From positions 1 to 64,000 of the forward strand of contig NZ_GL877884.1 of NCBI RefSeq assembly GCF_000194155.1: a stretch of DNA of 64,000 bases. Reading direction: 5' to 3'. A program made the translations under genes and the position numbers. Below, one piece after another: positions 32,651-41,317 of the stretch. The notes under the pieces were generated by a model. It was not told where the DNA came from. It did no database searches and saw only the letters and a program-made list of their open reading frames with translations. How positions within the stretch are numbered: the first letter of the stretch is position 1; the number at the start of each line of letters is the position of its first letter. This stretch comes from Saccharopolyspora spinosa NRRL 18395 (GTDB taxonomy: Bacteria; Actinomycetota; Actinomycetes; Mycobacteriales; Pseudonocardiaceae).

Positions 32651-33261
32651 ATGACGCGCATCGACGCGCGGTCCTCGTTCAGCACCCACCGGGTAGCCAA
32701 CCAGCGGCCTCCGCTGGCCGGGTTCGATCCGCTGGCCTGCGACCCCGCCCTGGGCGCCGCTCTCACCCGCTACGCCGTCGGCGACCGCACAGCGCTCGCG
32801 TTGGAGGCGGGGTTCGCCGAGGCCCGCGAGCACGGTCGCCTCGCCGACGAGCATCCGCCGGAGCTGCGCACCCACGACCGCTACGGCAACCGGGTCGACG
32901 AAGTCGACTTCCACCCGTCCCGCCACTGGCTGATGTCGCGCGCTATCGACCACGGCATGCACGCGGCACGGAATGCCCCGGCCGTACCGGGCAGCCGCTG
33001 AGCTTGATCTGGGAAGGCTCGGGCAACGTCACCGCGCTGGACCTGTTGCGCGCACTGGACAAATAACCGTCCACTCTGGACGCCGTCCTCGCGGAGCTTC
33101 TGTAGCTGACGCTCCAGGCGTTGCTGCTGCTGCGCTTCGCGCCGACGCACGTCGCGGAGTCGTTCGCCGCTACGCGGTTCGCTGCCGCTGGCCGCACCTC
33201 TGGTGCGACGCCGATCCCGGGCGCCCGTGCCCTCCTCGACCGCATCGCTGCGACGCGCTGA
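32651..33261 (+). pseudogene. Degraded acyl-CoA dehydrogenase (AidB-like)
   Basis: The first 110 codons encode the AidB-type N-terminus (THRVANQRPPLAGFDPLACD, then RTHDRYGNRVDEVDFHPSRH). After a stop at 33001, another frame gives the family's C-terminal hallmark IWEGSGNVTALDLLRAL. It is followed, across in-frame TAA (33064) and TAG (33103) codons, by LQALLLLRFAPTHVAESFAATRF, ending at 33261. The whole central flavin domain is missing. The gene is an internal deletion with a frameshift and two nonsense codons. Confidence 0.85.
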
Positions 33262-33263
33262 CA

Positions 33264-33281
33264 CGATTTCCGTTGAAATCG
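33264..33281. repeat. Member of the TTTC-GAAA palindrome family
   Basis: The near-palindrome CGATTTCCGTTGAAATCG sits 2 bp after the acyl-CoA dehydrogenase relic and 16 bp before the end of the convergent DUF501 gene. It has the same core and flanks as the units at 37289-37395, 39463-39561, 48154-48290, 55359-55418 and 62240-62299. Confidence 0.6.
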
Positions 33282-33297
33282 CGCCGTTCCGGGCGGG

Positions 33298-33804
33298 TCA
33301 GCGGTTGAGCAGGTAGCGGTGCTCGGGCCAGCGTTCGGCGATCAGGTCGATCGCCTCGTCGCCGAACGGGTTGGCTCCCGGCCCCTTGGCCAGGGCGTGA
33401 GCGATGTGCACGTGGAGGCACTTGACCCGGTCCGGCATGCCGCCGGCGCTGACCTGGGTGCCCAGCGATTCGAGCGCGTCGCGTTCCGCGAGGTAGGACT
33501 CGTGCGCGTGGCGGTAGCGCTCCGCGACGTCCGGGTCGGTGGTCAGCCGCTCGGCCATCTCCCGCATCAGGCCCTCCGCCTCGAAGGTGGAGGCGTGCGC
33601 CACCAGCTGCGGGGCGGTCAAGTAGTACAGCGTCGGGAAGGGGGTGCCGTCCTCCAGCCGCGGCCAGGTCTGGACCACCGTGGGTTCTCCGGCCGCGTCC
33701 CGCGCCGCGATCGCGCGCAGGCCGCGCGGCGGCCGGCCGAGCTGCTGGCGGATGCATTCCCGATCCGCATCGCTGACCGTCGGCACGCCCGAGTTCACCG
33801 TCAA
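33298..33804 (-). CDS. DUF501 protein
   Basis: The protein of about 168 residues contains VSDADRECIRQQLGRPPRG near the start, FPTLYYLTAPQLV in the middle and MPDRVKCLHVHIAHALAKG near the end, the DUF501 hallmarks. The likely TTG start overlaps the stop of the ftsB-like gene (TTGA), with GGGAAAGGG just upstream; GTG 33798 is an alternative. Corresponds to Rv1025 in M. tuberculosis. Its function is unknown, but it is always found with the septum-initiator gene and enolase. Confidence 0.85.
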   Translation of the reverse strand: MTVNSGVPTVSDADRECIRQQLGRPPRGLRAIAARDAAGEPTVVQTWPRLEDGTPFPTLYYLTAPQLVAHASTFEAEGLMREMAERLTTDPDVAERYRHAHESYLAERDALESLGTQVSAGGMPDRVKCLHVHIAHALAKGPGANPFGDEAIDLIAERWPEHRYLLNR

Positions 33805-34337
33805 GATCCCTTTCCCATCACCGAATTCCAGAGCTCTTCGTACCACGGCACGCCGTCTTCGGCGGGGGCGACCGGGGGCGGCGGCGCAGCCGGTTCGGTC
33901 GGCACCTCAACGATGTAGGGCGTCTCGCCCGGGCGCACGTAGCCCAGCCGGGCTCGCGCTTCCGCTTCCACCTGCGCCGGGTCGGAGAGCTCCGCCTTGC
34001 GCTGTTCCAGCTCCCTGACCTGCTGGGTCAGCTCCGCTTGCTGCTGGTCCTGCTGGGCCAGCTCGGCCCGTTGGCTGAGGTAGGTGCGCAGCGGCACCGA
34101 CACGCTCAGCGCCATCACGCAGACCAGCATCGCCAGGCCCGCGGCCCGCCTGGTCGAGGAGAGCTTGAACGCTCCCCCCGTGCTGGACCGCGGGCGGGAC
34201 CGGGTCGACGCCTGCCGACCCGGTCTCCGGCCCGAGGTCCTGGTCCCGTCCCGGCGGACGCGCTCACCACGGCGCTCCGCCGGGGACTCGCCCCGGCGAT
34301 TGCGCCGCTGTGGATCCGACGCGCGCCCGACCGGCAT
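33801..34337 (-). CDS. FtsB/DivIC-like septum formation initiator
   Basis: The 178-residue bitopic membrane protein has a basic cytoplasmic N-terminus (about 1-65), one transmembrane helix (about 66-85, AGLAMLVCVMALSVSVPL), a periplasmic coiled coil with Q/E-rich heptads (AQQDQQQAELTQQVRELEQR) and the conserved ARARLGYVRPGETPYIV. This family links FtsQ and FtsL at the division site. It corresponds to Rv1024 and starts 3 bp after enolase. Confidence 0.9.
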   Translation of the reverse strand: MPVGRASDPQRRNRRGESPAERRGERVRRDGTRTSGRRPGRQASTRSRPRSSTGGAFKLSSTRRAAGLAMLVCVMALSVSVPLRTYLSQRAELAQQDQQQAELTQQVRELEQRKAELSDPAQVEAEARARLGYVRPGETPYIVEVPTEPAAPPPPVAPAEDGVPWYEELWNSVMGKGS

Positions 34338-34340
34338 GGC

Positions 34341-35651
<1,311 letters not shown>

Positions 35652-35902
35652 CTATGGACGAAGCGGGCCGCCCCGGCGTTCCCGCGCACGGCGAACCGGC
35701 CGAACGCCCGACGACCGACTACGAGCCTAACGGGGCCGGTGAGGCCGCCGTCGCAGGCTCGCGTGCTGCCAGCGGGCTCGGGGGTTTCGACCCCGATCGG
35801 CAAGCCCTCGTTCGGCCGGTGTTCGCACCGATGACACCAGCGGGAAGACCATCCGGACGGACGTCTCGGAACAGCCGATCGGCACGTAACGTTGTCCACG
35901 CC

Positions 35903-36280
35903 ATGACGACCGAAGGCACCGTCGAAGCGTTCCGCCGGGCTGAAGAACTGCTCGCGCAGCGCCGCCCCCTGGAAGCCATCCGCGTCTTAGAACCCGTCCT
36001 CGACATCGCCGCCGACAAACCCAGCGTGCAACTGCTGCTCGGGCGGGCTTACTACTTCTCGGCGCAGCTGCGCCGCGCCGAGCGGGCGTTCCTGCGCGTG
36101 CTGGAGTTCGACCCGTCGGACCACTACGCGCGCCTGGCGCTTGGCCGCACCCTGCAGCGCCTGGGCCGCTTGAACGAGGCACGCGCCCAGATCAGGCTGG
36201 CCGCGACGATGCACCCGGTGCCCGCGTACCAAGAAGCGCTGGGCGAGATCAACGCCCACATCGCCACCCGCGACATCTGA
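35903..36280 (+). CDS. Tetratricopeptide repeat protein
   Basis: The 125-residue protein is made of about three TPR units, for example AEELLAQRRPLEAIRVLEPV, LLLGRAYYFSAQLRRAERAF and LALGRTLQRLGRLNEARAQI. It is likely a small cytosolic adaptor. ATG 35903 has no ribosome binding site and may be read from a leaderless or short-leader transcript. It is divergent from eno. Its function is unknown. Confidence 0.8.
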   Translation: MTTEGTVEAFRRAEELLAQRRPLEAIRVLEPVLDIAADKPSVQLLLGRAYYFSAQLRRAERAFLRVLEFDPSDHYARLALGRTLQRLGRLNEARAQIRLAATMHPVPAYQEALGEINAHIATRDI

Positions 36281-36357
36281 ACCCGGGCTGCCCTGGCGAG
36301 CTGGAACCGCGTGCAGTCGCCCCCCGGCGCGCGATTTCGCGCAGCGTTCGCCCGCGG

Positions 36358-37158
36358 TCAGCGGCGGCGGTTGCCCGCTTCGGCGTAGGACTCGGCCAGG
36401 GCGAACACCTTCTGGCCGTACTCCACCGAGTTGTTGTACGACATGACTCCCGACCACCAGCCCGCACCAGTGGTCATGTCACGGCCGCCCGCGCAGAGGT
36501 AGCGGGCCGCGGCCATCGCGGCGTCGTCCAGGTTCTGCGGATCACCGGTCCCGTCGCCGTTGCCGTCGGTCGCCCACTTCCGCCACGTCGACGGGATGAA
36601 CTGCATCGGCCCGACCGCGCGGTCGTGCACGACGTCGCCGTCGAGCGCACCGCCGTCGGTGTCCGCGATGACCCGGATTCCCGGCGCGCCGTTGAGCGGC
36701 ACCCCGATGATCGGGCTGGACGGCCGGGCGTCCTCGCGCAGCACGCGCCTGGCGAAGCGGCCGTGGTTGGACTCGATGCGGCCGAGGCCCGCCAGCGTCG
36801 CCCAGGAGATCTTGCAGTCCGGCTGGTAACGGCGCATCGCCAGGTCCGCGTTGACGTAGGAGACGATCGCGCGGGCCGGGATGTCCACCACCACCGACAC
36901 CCCGTCGGCCCACTCCCGCACCGGGTCCGCGCCGGGCGTGAGCTGCGGGAGGGGTTCCTCGACCGGCGGCGCCATCGAGCCGGGTACCACCGGTGCGGGC
37001 GCCACGTCCTGTTCGGGCGGCGGCTCGGCCACCGGCGCGGTCGGCGGCTTGCCGAACACGCTGACCAGCCCGACCCCGACGACCATCGCGCCCAGCAGCG
37101 CGACGGCGACCACTAGCCGCCCGAAGGCGGCCGAAACAGGAGACGTGGTCCTGATCAC
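36358..37158 (-). CDS. Lytic transglycosylase, membrane-anchored
   Basis: The 266-residue protein has an N-terminal transmembrane helix (LVVAVALLGAMVVGVGLVSV), a Pro-rich linker and an SLT-type domain with catalytic Glu in LGRIESNHGRF, DRAVGPMQFIPSTWRKW and AARYLCAGG. It is closely related to the neighbouring transglycosylases at 30816-32441 and 37479-38264, so the cluster arose by duplication. Confidence 0.88.
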   Translation of the reverse strand: MIRTTSPVSAAFGRLVVAVALLGAMVVGVGLVSVFGKPPTAPVAEPPPEQDVAPAPVVPGSMAPPVEEPLPQLTPGADPVREWADGVSVVVDIPARAIVSYVNADLAMRRYQPDCKISWATLAGLGRIESNHGRFARRVLREDARPSSPIIGVPLNGAPGIRVIADTDGGALDGDVVHDRAVGPMQFIPSTWRKWATDGNGDGTGDPQNLDDAAMAAARYLCAGGRDMTTGAGWWSGVMSYNNSVEYGQKVFALAESYAEAGNRRR

Positions 37159-37288
37159 GTCGCCAGGCTACTCGTTAGTAGCTCCCGCCTCCAGCGGCCG
37201 ATCAGCTGCTTCAGGCGAGAGCAACCGCCCCCGATCACTCCGCCAGTGCGAAATCCCCGCAGGCCAGATCCCCGGCACCGGGTACCGA

Positions 37289-37395
37289 CCGCAATTTCAA
37301 TGGAAGTTGCGGTCCCACAGCCGAGAAGACCGCTGAGGTTCCGCCACCCATACCCCAACGCAAGAAGAGGTTGGAAACGCTCATTGAAATTGCGG
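37289..37395. repeat. 107-bp element with 14-bp perfect inverted ends
   Basis: CCGCAATTTCAATG at 37289-37302 is exactly inverted at 37382-37395. The left end also begins a near-palindrome reaching 37312. The last 59 bases (37337-37395) are repeated, with most positions identical, at 55359-55418. No coding potential is visible. The rest of the 320-bp gap between the two transglycosylase genes shows nothing else. Confidence 0.7.
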
Positions 37396-37478
37396 ACGAT
37401 CCGCCGGGCAAGGCGGCGGCTGCGACTCCCGCGAGGGCAGCCCCCACCGCAAAGCAAACGCGTCTGGAATTCCGGACG

Positions 37479-38264
37479 TCAGCCTTCGGCCTGGAGGGCG
37501 TGGCTGGTCTTGCCGTAGTAGTCGGCGTAGTCCAGGACTTCCTGGCCGTAGCTGCGGCTTGCGTTGTAGGTCAGCAGCGCCGCCCAGAACCGCTGCGGAT
37601 CGTTCAGGTCACCGCCCACGCTGCACAGGTAATTGCCCGCGGCCAGGGCGGCATCGTCGATGTCCTGCGGATCCTGGACCCCGTCGCCGTCGGCGTCGAT
37701 GGCCCAGTCGCGCCAGGTGCTCGGGATGAACTGCAGCGGACCCACCGCGCGGTCCCACACCGTGTCGCCGTCGAACTCGCCGCCGTCGGTGTCCGGAATG
37801 CGCTTGACGCCGGAGCTGCCGTCCAGGGGTAGCCCGATGATCGGCTTGCTCGGCCGCCCGGTCTCGTCCAGCCGCGCCCCGCCGAACCGGCCGTGGCTGG
37901 ATTCCACGGCGCCGATCCCCGCGAGCAGCGACCAGCTGAGCCCGCAGGTCGGCGACTTCGCCTCGATGGCCTGCTGCGCGTAGCCGTAGGCCTGGAGCGC
38001 GGCGCGCGGGATGTTGAGCTCGTCGGCCATCGACTCGGCCCAGCCGGCGAGCTGCCGCTGCGGCCGGGCGCTCGGCGGTATCGGCGGCCCGCCCGGCGCG
38101 AGCAGCTCCACCATCGGCGGGGCGACGCCGGGGTCGGGCGGCGCGACCGCCGGCGGCGGCGTGAACTCGGCGCTTCCTCGCGACGACGAGACCGGCGGTG
38201 CGCAAGATGCCACCAACGTGACCACCGGGGCCAACAGCAGCCATAACCGACGCGGCAAGAGCAT
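37479..38264 (-). CDS. Lytic transglycosylase lipoprotein, LpqU-like
   Basis: The 261-residue lipoprotein has a signal peptide and lipobox (VVTLVASCAPP) and an SLT-type domain with catalytic Glu in AGIGAVESSHGRF, DRAVGPLQFIPSTWRDW, IDADGDGVQDPQDID and AGNYLCSVGG. Its position between mazG and eno matches lpqU (Rv1022) of M. tuberculosis. It cleaves peptidoglycan at the cell surface. Confidence 0.88.
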   Translation of the reverse strand: MLLPRRLWLLLAPVVTLVASCAPPVSSSRGSAEFTPPPAVAPPDPGVAPPMVELLAPGGPPIPPSARPQRQLAGWAESMADELNIPRAALQAYGYAQQAIEAKSPTCGLSWSLLAGIGAVESSHGRFGGARLDETGRPSKPIIGLPLDGSSGVKRIPDTDGGEFDGDTVWDRAVGPLQFIPSTWRDWAIDADGDGVQDPQDIDDAALAAGNYLCSVGGDLNDPQRFWAALLTYNASRSYGQEVLDYADYYGKTSHALQAEG

Positions 38265-38378
38265 CCTCCCTACTACACCCCAGATGCACAGGGGCGCCGA
38301 TTTCAGCAGGTGCCCCCGTGGAGAAATATCGCCGCGAGACGTGTTTCGTCAGCCGATGCCCGCGACCAGTGTGCGCCA

Positions 38379-39395
38379 CTACTCCGAACGCGCACCCGCC
38401 GGGTCCGGCAAATCGGACAGCAGCTCCCGCCAGTCGGCCGCCGAGAGCTCCACCGGCTCCCGGCCGGACTCGCGGGCCCGCCGCTCGGCCGAACGGATGC
38501 GCTCGGCGAATGCCAGCGCGACCGCGCGCAGCTGGTCCTCCGGGTCGTGACCGGCCAGCTTCGCCTGCGCAGCGGTGCCGAACAGCACCTCACCAGGGGT
38601 TTCGCCGCGCGGCATCGCGTCCGCTGGAATCCCGGCGCGGTTCGCGCGCTGCACCAGCTTGGCGGCCAGGGCCACCGCCGGCTGCCCCAGCGCGACACCA
38701 TCCACAATGGACTCGCGCTGCTTCTCCTGCTGCTTCAGCTCCTCCCAGCGGGCGTGCTGCGACTCGGCGTCCAGCAGCGCCGGTCCGTCGGCGAAGACGT
38801 GCGGGTGCCGCGACACGAGCTTGCTGACAAGGCCCGCGGCGACCGCGTCGATGTCGAACGGATCGGCCGGATCCTCCGTCGCGACCCGCGCGTGGAACAG
38901 GACCTGCAGCAGCACGTCCCCCAGCTCCTCGCGCAGCGCCTCCCGGTCGCGGTGCTCGATCGCGTCGAGCAGCTCGTAGGTTTCCTCAACGAGGTATTTG
39001 CGCAACGTGTCGTGGTCCTGCTCGGCGTCCCAAGGACAGCCGCCGGGCGAACGCAGCCGGTCCATCACCGTCACCGCGTCCAGCAGCTCGATCCCGGCCG
39101 GCGCCGGGGCGGCGATCAGCCGCGCACCCGCGGCGCGGAGCGCGCCGGCGTCGGCGCAGCCGAGTTCGCCGACGATCAGCACGACAGGCTCCCGAGCCGC
39201 CTGCGCCAGCAGATCTGCCGCCGCAGGCGGCTCGGCGGCGTCGAGCGCCGCGCGCGTAGCGGGCGCGAGGCCGGGTTCGGCGTAGACGGCGGCGGCGCTG
39301 CGCAGCAGCGGCAGCGCCGCGGCCGGTAGGACGTCGCCAAGCCGGTCGTCGACCACGACGACCGCGGAACCTTCCTGCACCCCGACCTCGCTCAT
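38379..39395 (-). CDS. mazG: MazG-type nucleoside triphosphate pyrophosphohydrolase
   Basis: The 338-residue protein has a MazG domain at about 125-215 with GCPWDAEQDHDTLRKYL, the metal-binding EETYELLDAI and EELGDVLLQV. The N-terminal 110 residues form a tetrapyrrole-methylase-like or degenerate domain seen in actinobacterial MazG. The enzyme hydrolyses aberrant or excess NTPs. ATG 39395 is the first start inside conserved sequence. Upstream in-frame codons run through the palindromic repeats and should not be translated. Confidence 0.88.
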   Translation of the reverse strand: MSEVGVQEGSAVVVVDDRLGDVLPAAALPLLRSAAAVYAEPGLAPATRAALDAAEPPAAADLLAQAAREPVVLIVGELGCADAGALRAAGARLIAAPAPAGIELLDAVTVMDRLRSPGGCPWDAEQDHDTLRKYLVEETYELLDAIEHRDREALREELGDVLLQVLFHARVATEDPADPFDIDAVAAGLVSKLVSRHPHVFADGPALLDAESQHARWEELKQQEKQRESIVDGVALGQPAVALAAKLVQRANRAGIPADAMPRGETPGEVLFGTAAQAKLAGHDPEDQLRAVALAFAERIRSAERRARESGREPVELSAADWRELLSDLPDPAGARSE

Positions 39396-39462
39396 GCTGC
39401 GATTGTCCCAACCCGCAACACCCGCCGTGGCCCCGGGCACGGAGTCGTTGGTCACGTCGACA

Positions 39463-39561
39463 GCGGTTTCAATTGAAACCGCAGAGGAACCACAGGTGTC
39501 CACAGTTTCAATTGAAACTGTGGACACCACCCCGGAGCTCGCAGTTTCAATTGAAACTGCG
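39463..39561. repeat. Cluster of three TTTCAATTGAAA palindromes
   Basis: Three perfect palindromes lie side by side: 39463-39482 (20 bp), 39495-39528 (34 bp) and 39540-39561 (22 bp), all centred on TTTCAATTGAAA but with different flanks. The third is identical over its 22 bp to 62240-62261. They occupy the spacer between mazG and the SurA-like gene. Confidence 0.85.
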
Positions 39562-39572
39562 GACACCACCGG

Positions 39573-40517
39573 TCAGCCGGCCGCCGCCGGCGCCGACATC
39601 CGGAAGCCGGTGGTTTCGCCCTCGCTCGGGACCGCCACCAGGTTCACCCGGTCCCAGACGCCGTAGCGCGGGCTGAGCCGCACCCCGACGCGGTCCGCCG
39701 TGATGCCGAGCAGGTGCATGCCGACGCCTTGCAGCGTCTGATCGTCCGCCCCGCCCGCGGGCACCGCCGGGGGCGCGTCGGCGCGGCGCTCCTTGATCCG
39801 CGCGATCAGCCACTGGCCGGAGTTCGTTTCCGGCTCGAACGCCAGCACCGTGCCGGGCTGCGCGCCGAACAACGGCGTCGTGGCCGCGAGCTGCGGGCTG
39901 TCCGTGGCACGCAGCTTCTGGTCGAGCGCAGCCGGAACGCCGGCCTTGGCGTCCGCGGTGACGACCGCGGCGGCCTCCGCCGGCCCCTGCGCCATGCGCT
40001 TCGCTTTCTCCTCCGCCTCGCCGCGGGTGGTCGCCTGGCTGTAGTCGAAGGTGATGTCCAGCCGGTCGAAGTACTTGCGGCCGAGCTCCGTTGCCAGCAG
40101 CTGGGTTCGGGCGACCTCGCGGAGGTTCTGCGGGGTGTAGATCTTGCCCGAGGTCGCGGCCGCCGGCCCGCCCATCCGGTTGATCAGGTCGGCGACCTGC
40201 TGATCGGTGACGGTCAGCCGCTCGTCGCGGGCCGCCTGCTCGACCAACTCCTGGCGGACCAGCTGAGCGGCAAGCTGCCTGCCGAGCTCGTCGAGGTTGC
40301 CCTGCTGTTGCAGCTGCGGTTTGAGGCCCGGTTCCTTCGCGAGCACCTCGCCGAACCAGGATTGGACATCGGAGACCGGGATGCGGTTGTCGCCGACGAT
40401 CGCGGCTGCGCCGACCTGGCTGGGGCCGGAACCGCAACCGGCGAGCAGCAGTCCGGCTGCGGCGATCGATGCGAGAAGGCGCCCGTGGCGCGGCATGCGG
40501 AACCTCACAGCGGGCAC
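39573..40517 (-). CDS. SurA N-terminal-like chaperone lipoprotein
   Basis: The 314-residue lipoprotein has a lipobox (AAAGLLLAGCGSG) and a SurA-N type helical domain with GDNRIPVSDVQSWFGEV and LAAQLVRQELVEQAARDERL. The C-terminal parvulin-like domain is degenerate. It probably helps fold or chaperone exported proteins on the outer face of the membrane. The start is GTG 40517; ATG 40496 is an alternative. Confidence 0.75.
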   Translation of the reverse strand: MPAVRFRMPRHGRLLASIAAAGLLLAGCGSGPSQVGAAAIVGDNRIPVSDVQSWFGEVLAKEPGLKPQLQQQGNLDELGRQLAAQLVRQELVEQAARDERLTVTDQQVADLINRMGGPAAATSGKIYTPQNLREVARTQLLATELGRKYFDRLDITFDYSQATTRGEAEEKAKRMAQGPAEAAAVVTADAKAGVPAALDQKLRATDSPQLAATTPLFGAQPGTVLAFEPETNSGQWLIARIKERRADAPPAVPAGGADDQTLQGVGMHLLGITADRVGVRLSPRYGVWDRVNLVAVPSEGETTGFRMSAPAAAG

Positions 40518-40588
40518 CCTCTCACGAAGTCACGTTTCGGTGAAGCCTCGGCACCGTCCGAAGTCGACGCCCGCGACATTGGTTCGAC

Positions 40589-41134
40589 TCAACGGCCCAA
40601 CGAACCCTGAGCCAGGTTTATGATCACCTTCTCGCCTTCGACCAGCACCTCGTAGTCGACGCCCTCGGATAGCCCGATGGTCAGCTCGCCGGTGCCGTGC
40701 GAGTTGTCGTTGACGACCGCGCTCTGCGCCAGCTCCTGGCCGAACTGCTCGGGTCCGGCGGTGCTGCGGTCCTGGTCGGCGATCTCCACGTAGACGTGCA
40801 GGAACGCCTTGCCGGTCATGCCTTCGACCGGCTCACCGGAGCCGCCCCAGACCGGCGCCGTCTCGTTCAGCTCGTGCTTCATCACCTTCAGGCCGCTCGC
40901 GTTCGGCAGCTTGCTGAAGTCGAACACGACCCGCTCCTCGCTGCCGTGCACGCCGGCGCGGATTTCCGGCTCGGCGGCGGAGGAAGTCAGGTTCGACACG
41001 GCCCCGGACTGGACGGCGCCACCGGCCGATGGGGCGGGGGCCGGCGCCGGGGCGCCCGCGGCACATCCGGTGAGCGCCAGCGCGGACAGCGCGATCGAGC
41101 TGGTCGCCAAAATCAGCTTGGTGCGCATGGACAT
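40589..41134 (-). CDS. AMIN-like domain lipoprotein
   Basis: The 181-residue lipoprotein has a lipobox (SALALTGCAAG), an Ala/Pro-rich spacer and a beta-rich domain (about 50-180) with EIRAGVHGSEERVVFDFS, KAFLHVYVEI and YEVLVEGEKVIINL. This is the pattern of actinobacterial AMIN-like lipoproteins thought to act at the cell envelope. It stands alone, with AT-rich sequence before it. Confidence 0.75.
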   Translation of the reverse strand: MSMRTKLILATSSIALSALALTGCAAGAPAPAPAPSAGGAVQSGAVSNLTSSAAEPEIRAGVHGSEERVVFDFSKLPNASGLKVMKHELNETAPVWGGSGEPVEGMTGKAFLHVYVEIADQDRSTAGPEQFGQELAQSAVVNDNSHGTGELTIGLSEGVDYEVLVEGEKVIINLAQGSLGR

Positions 41135-41267
41135 CGGTAGAACCTCTCGACAGGGGAGCTTTTACCCCTAGAGACGCACTGCGGCGCACGAGGTTCCGAA
41201 CCGCATCGAACTGATCTTCCGGACAGATCACGCCCGATCGGCCGACCCGGAGATCACCAACGAAGAA

Positions 41268-41312
41268 TCCACTGTGGACCATTCTTGGCAACGAGCGCGC
41301 ATCCACAGTGGA
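41268..41312 (-). terminator. Hairpin after the BCCT transporter gene
   Basis: Arms of 11 bp, TCCACTGTGGA and TCCACAGTGGA (41268-41278 and 41302-41312), pair across a 23-nt loop a few bases past the transporter stop. Each arm is also nearly self-complementary. Confidence 0.5.
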
Positions 41313-41317
41313 GGGAG

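Noticed and set aside
39463-39561. CRISPR array suggested by GTTTCAATTGAAAC repeats
   Set aside because: The units differ in length and flanks, the spacing is irregular, each is a perfect palindrome, and there are no cas genes.
39396-39569. N-terminal extension of mazG through the palindromes
   Set aside because: The extra residues are only translated repeats (SIET units), are not seen in MazG proteins, and no ribosome binding site supports the upstream start.
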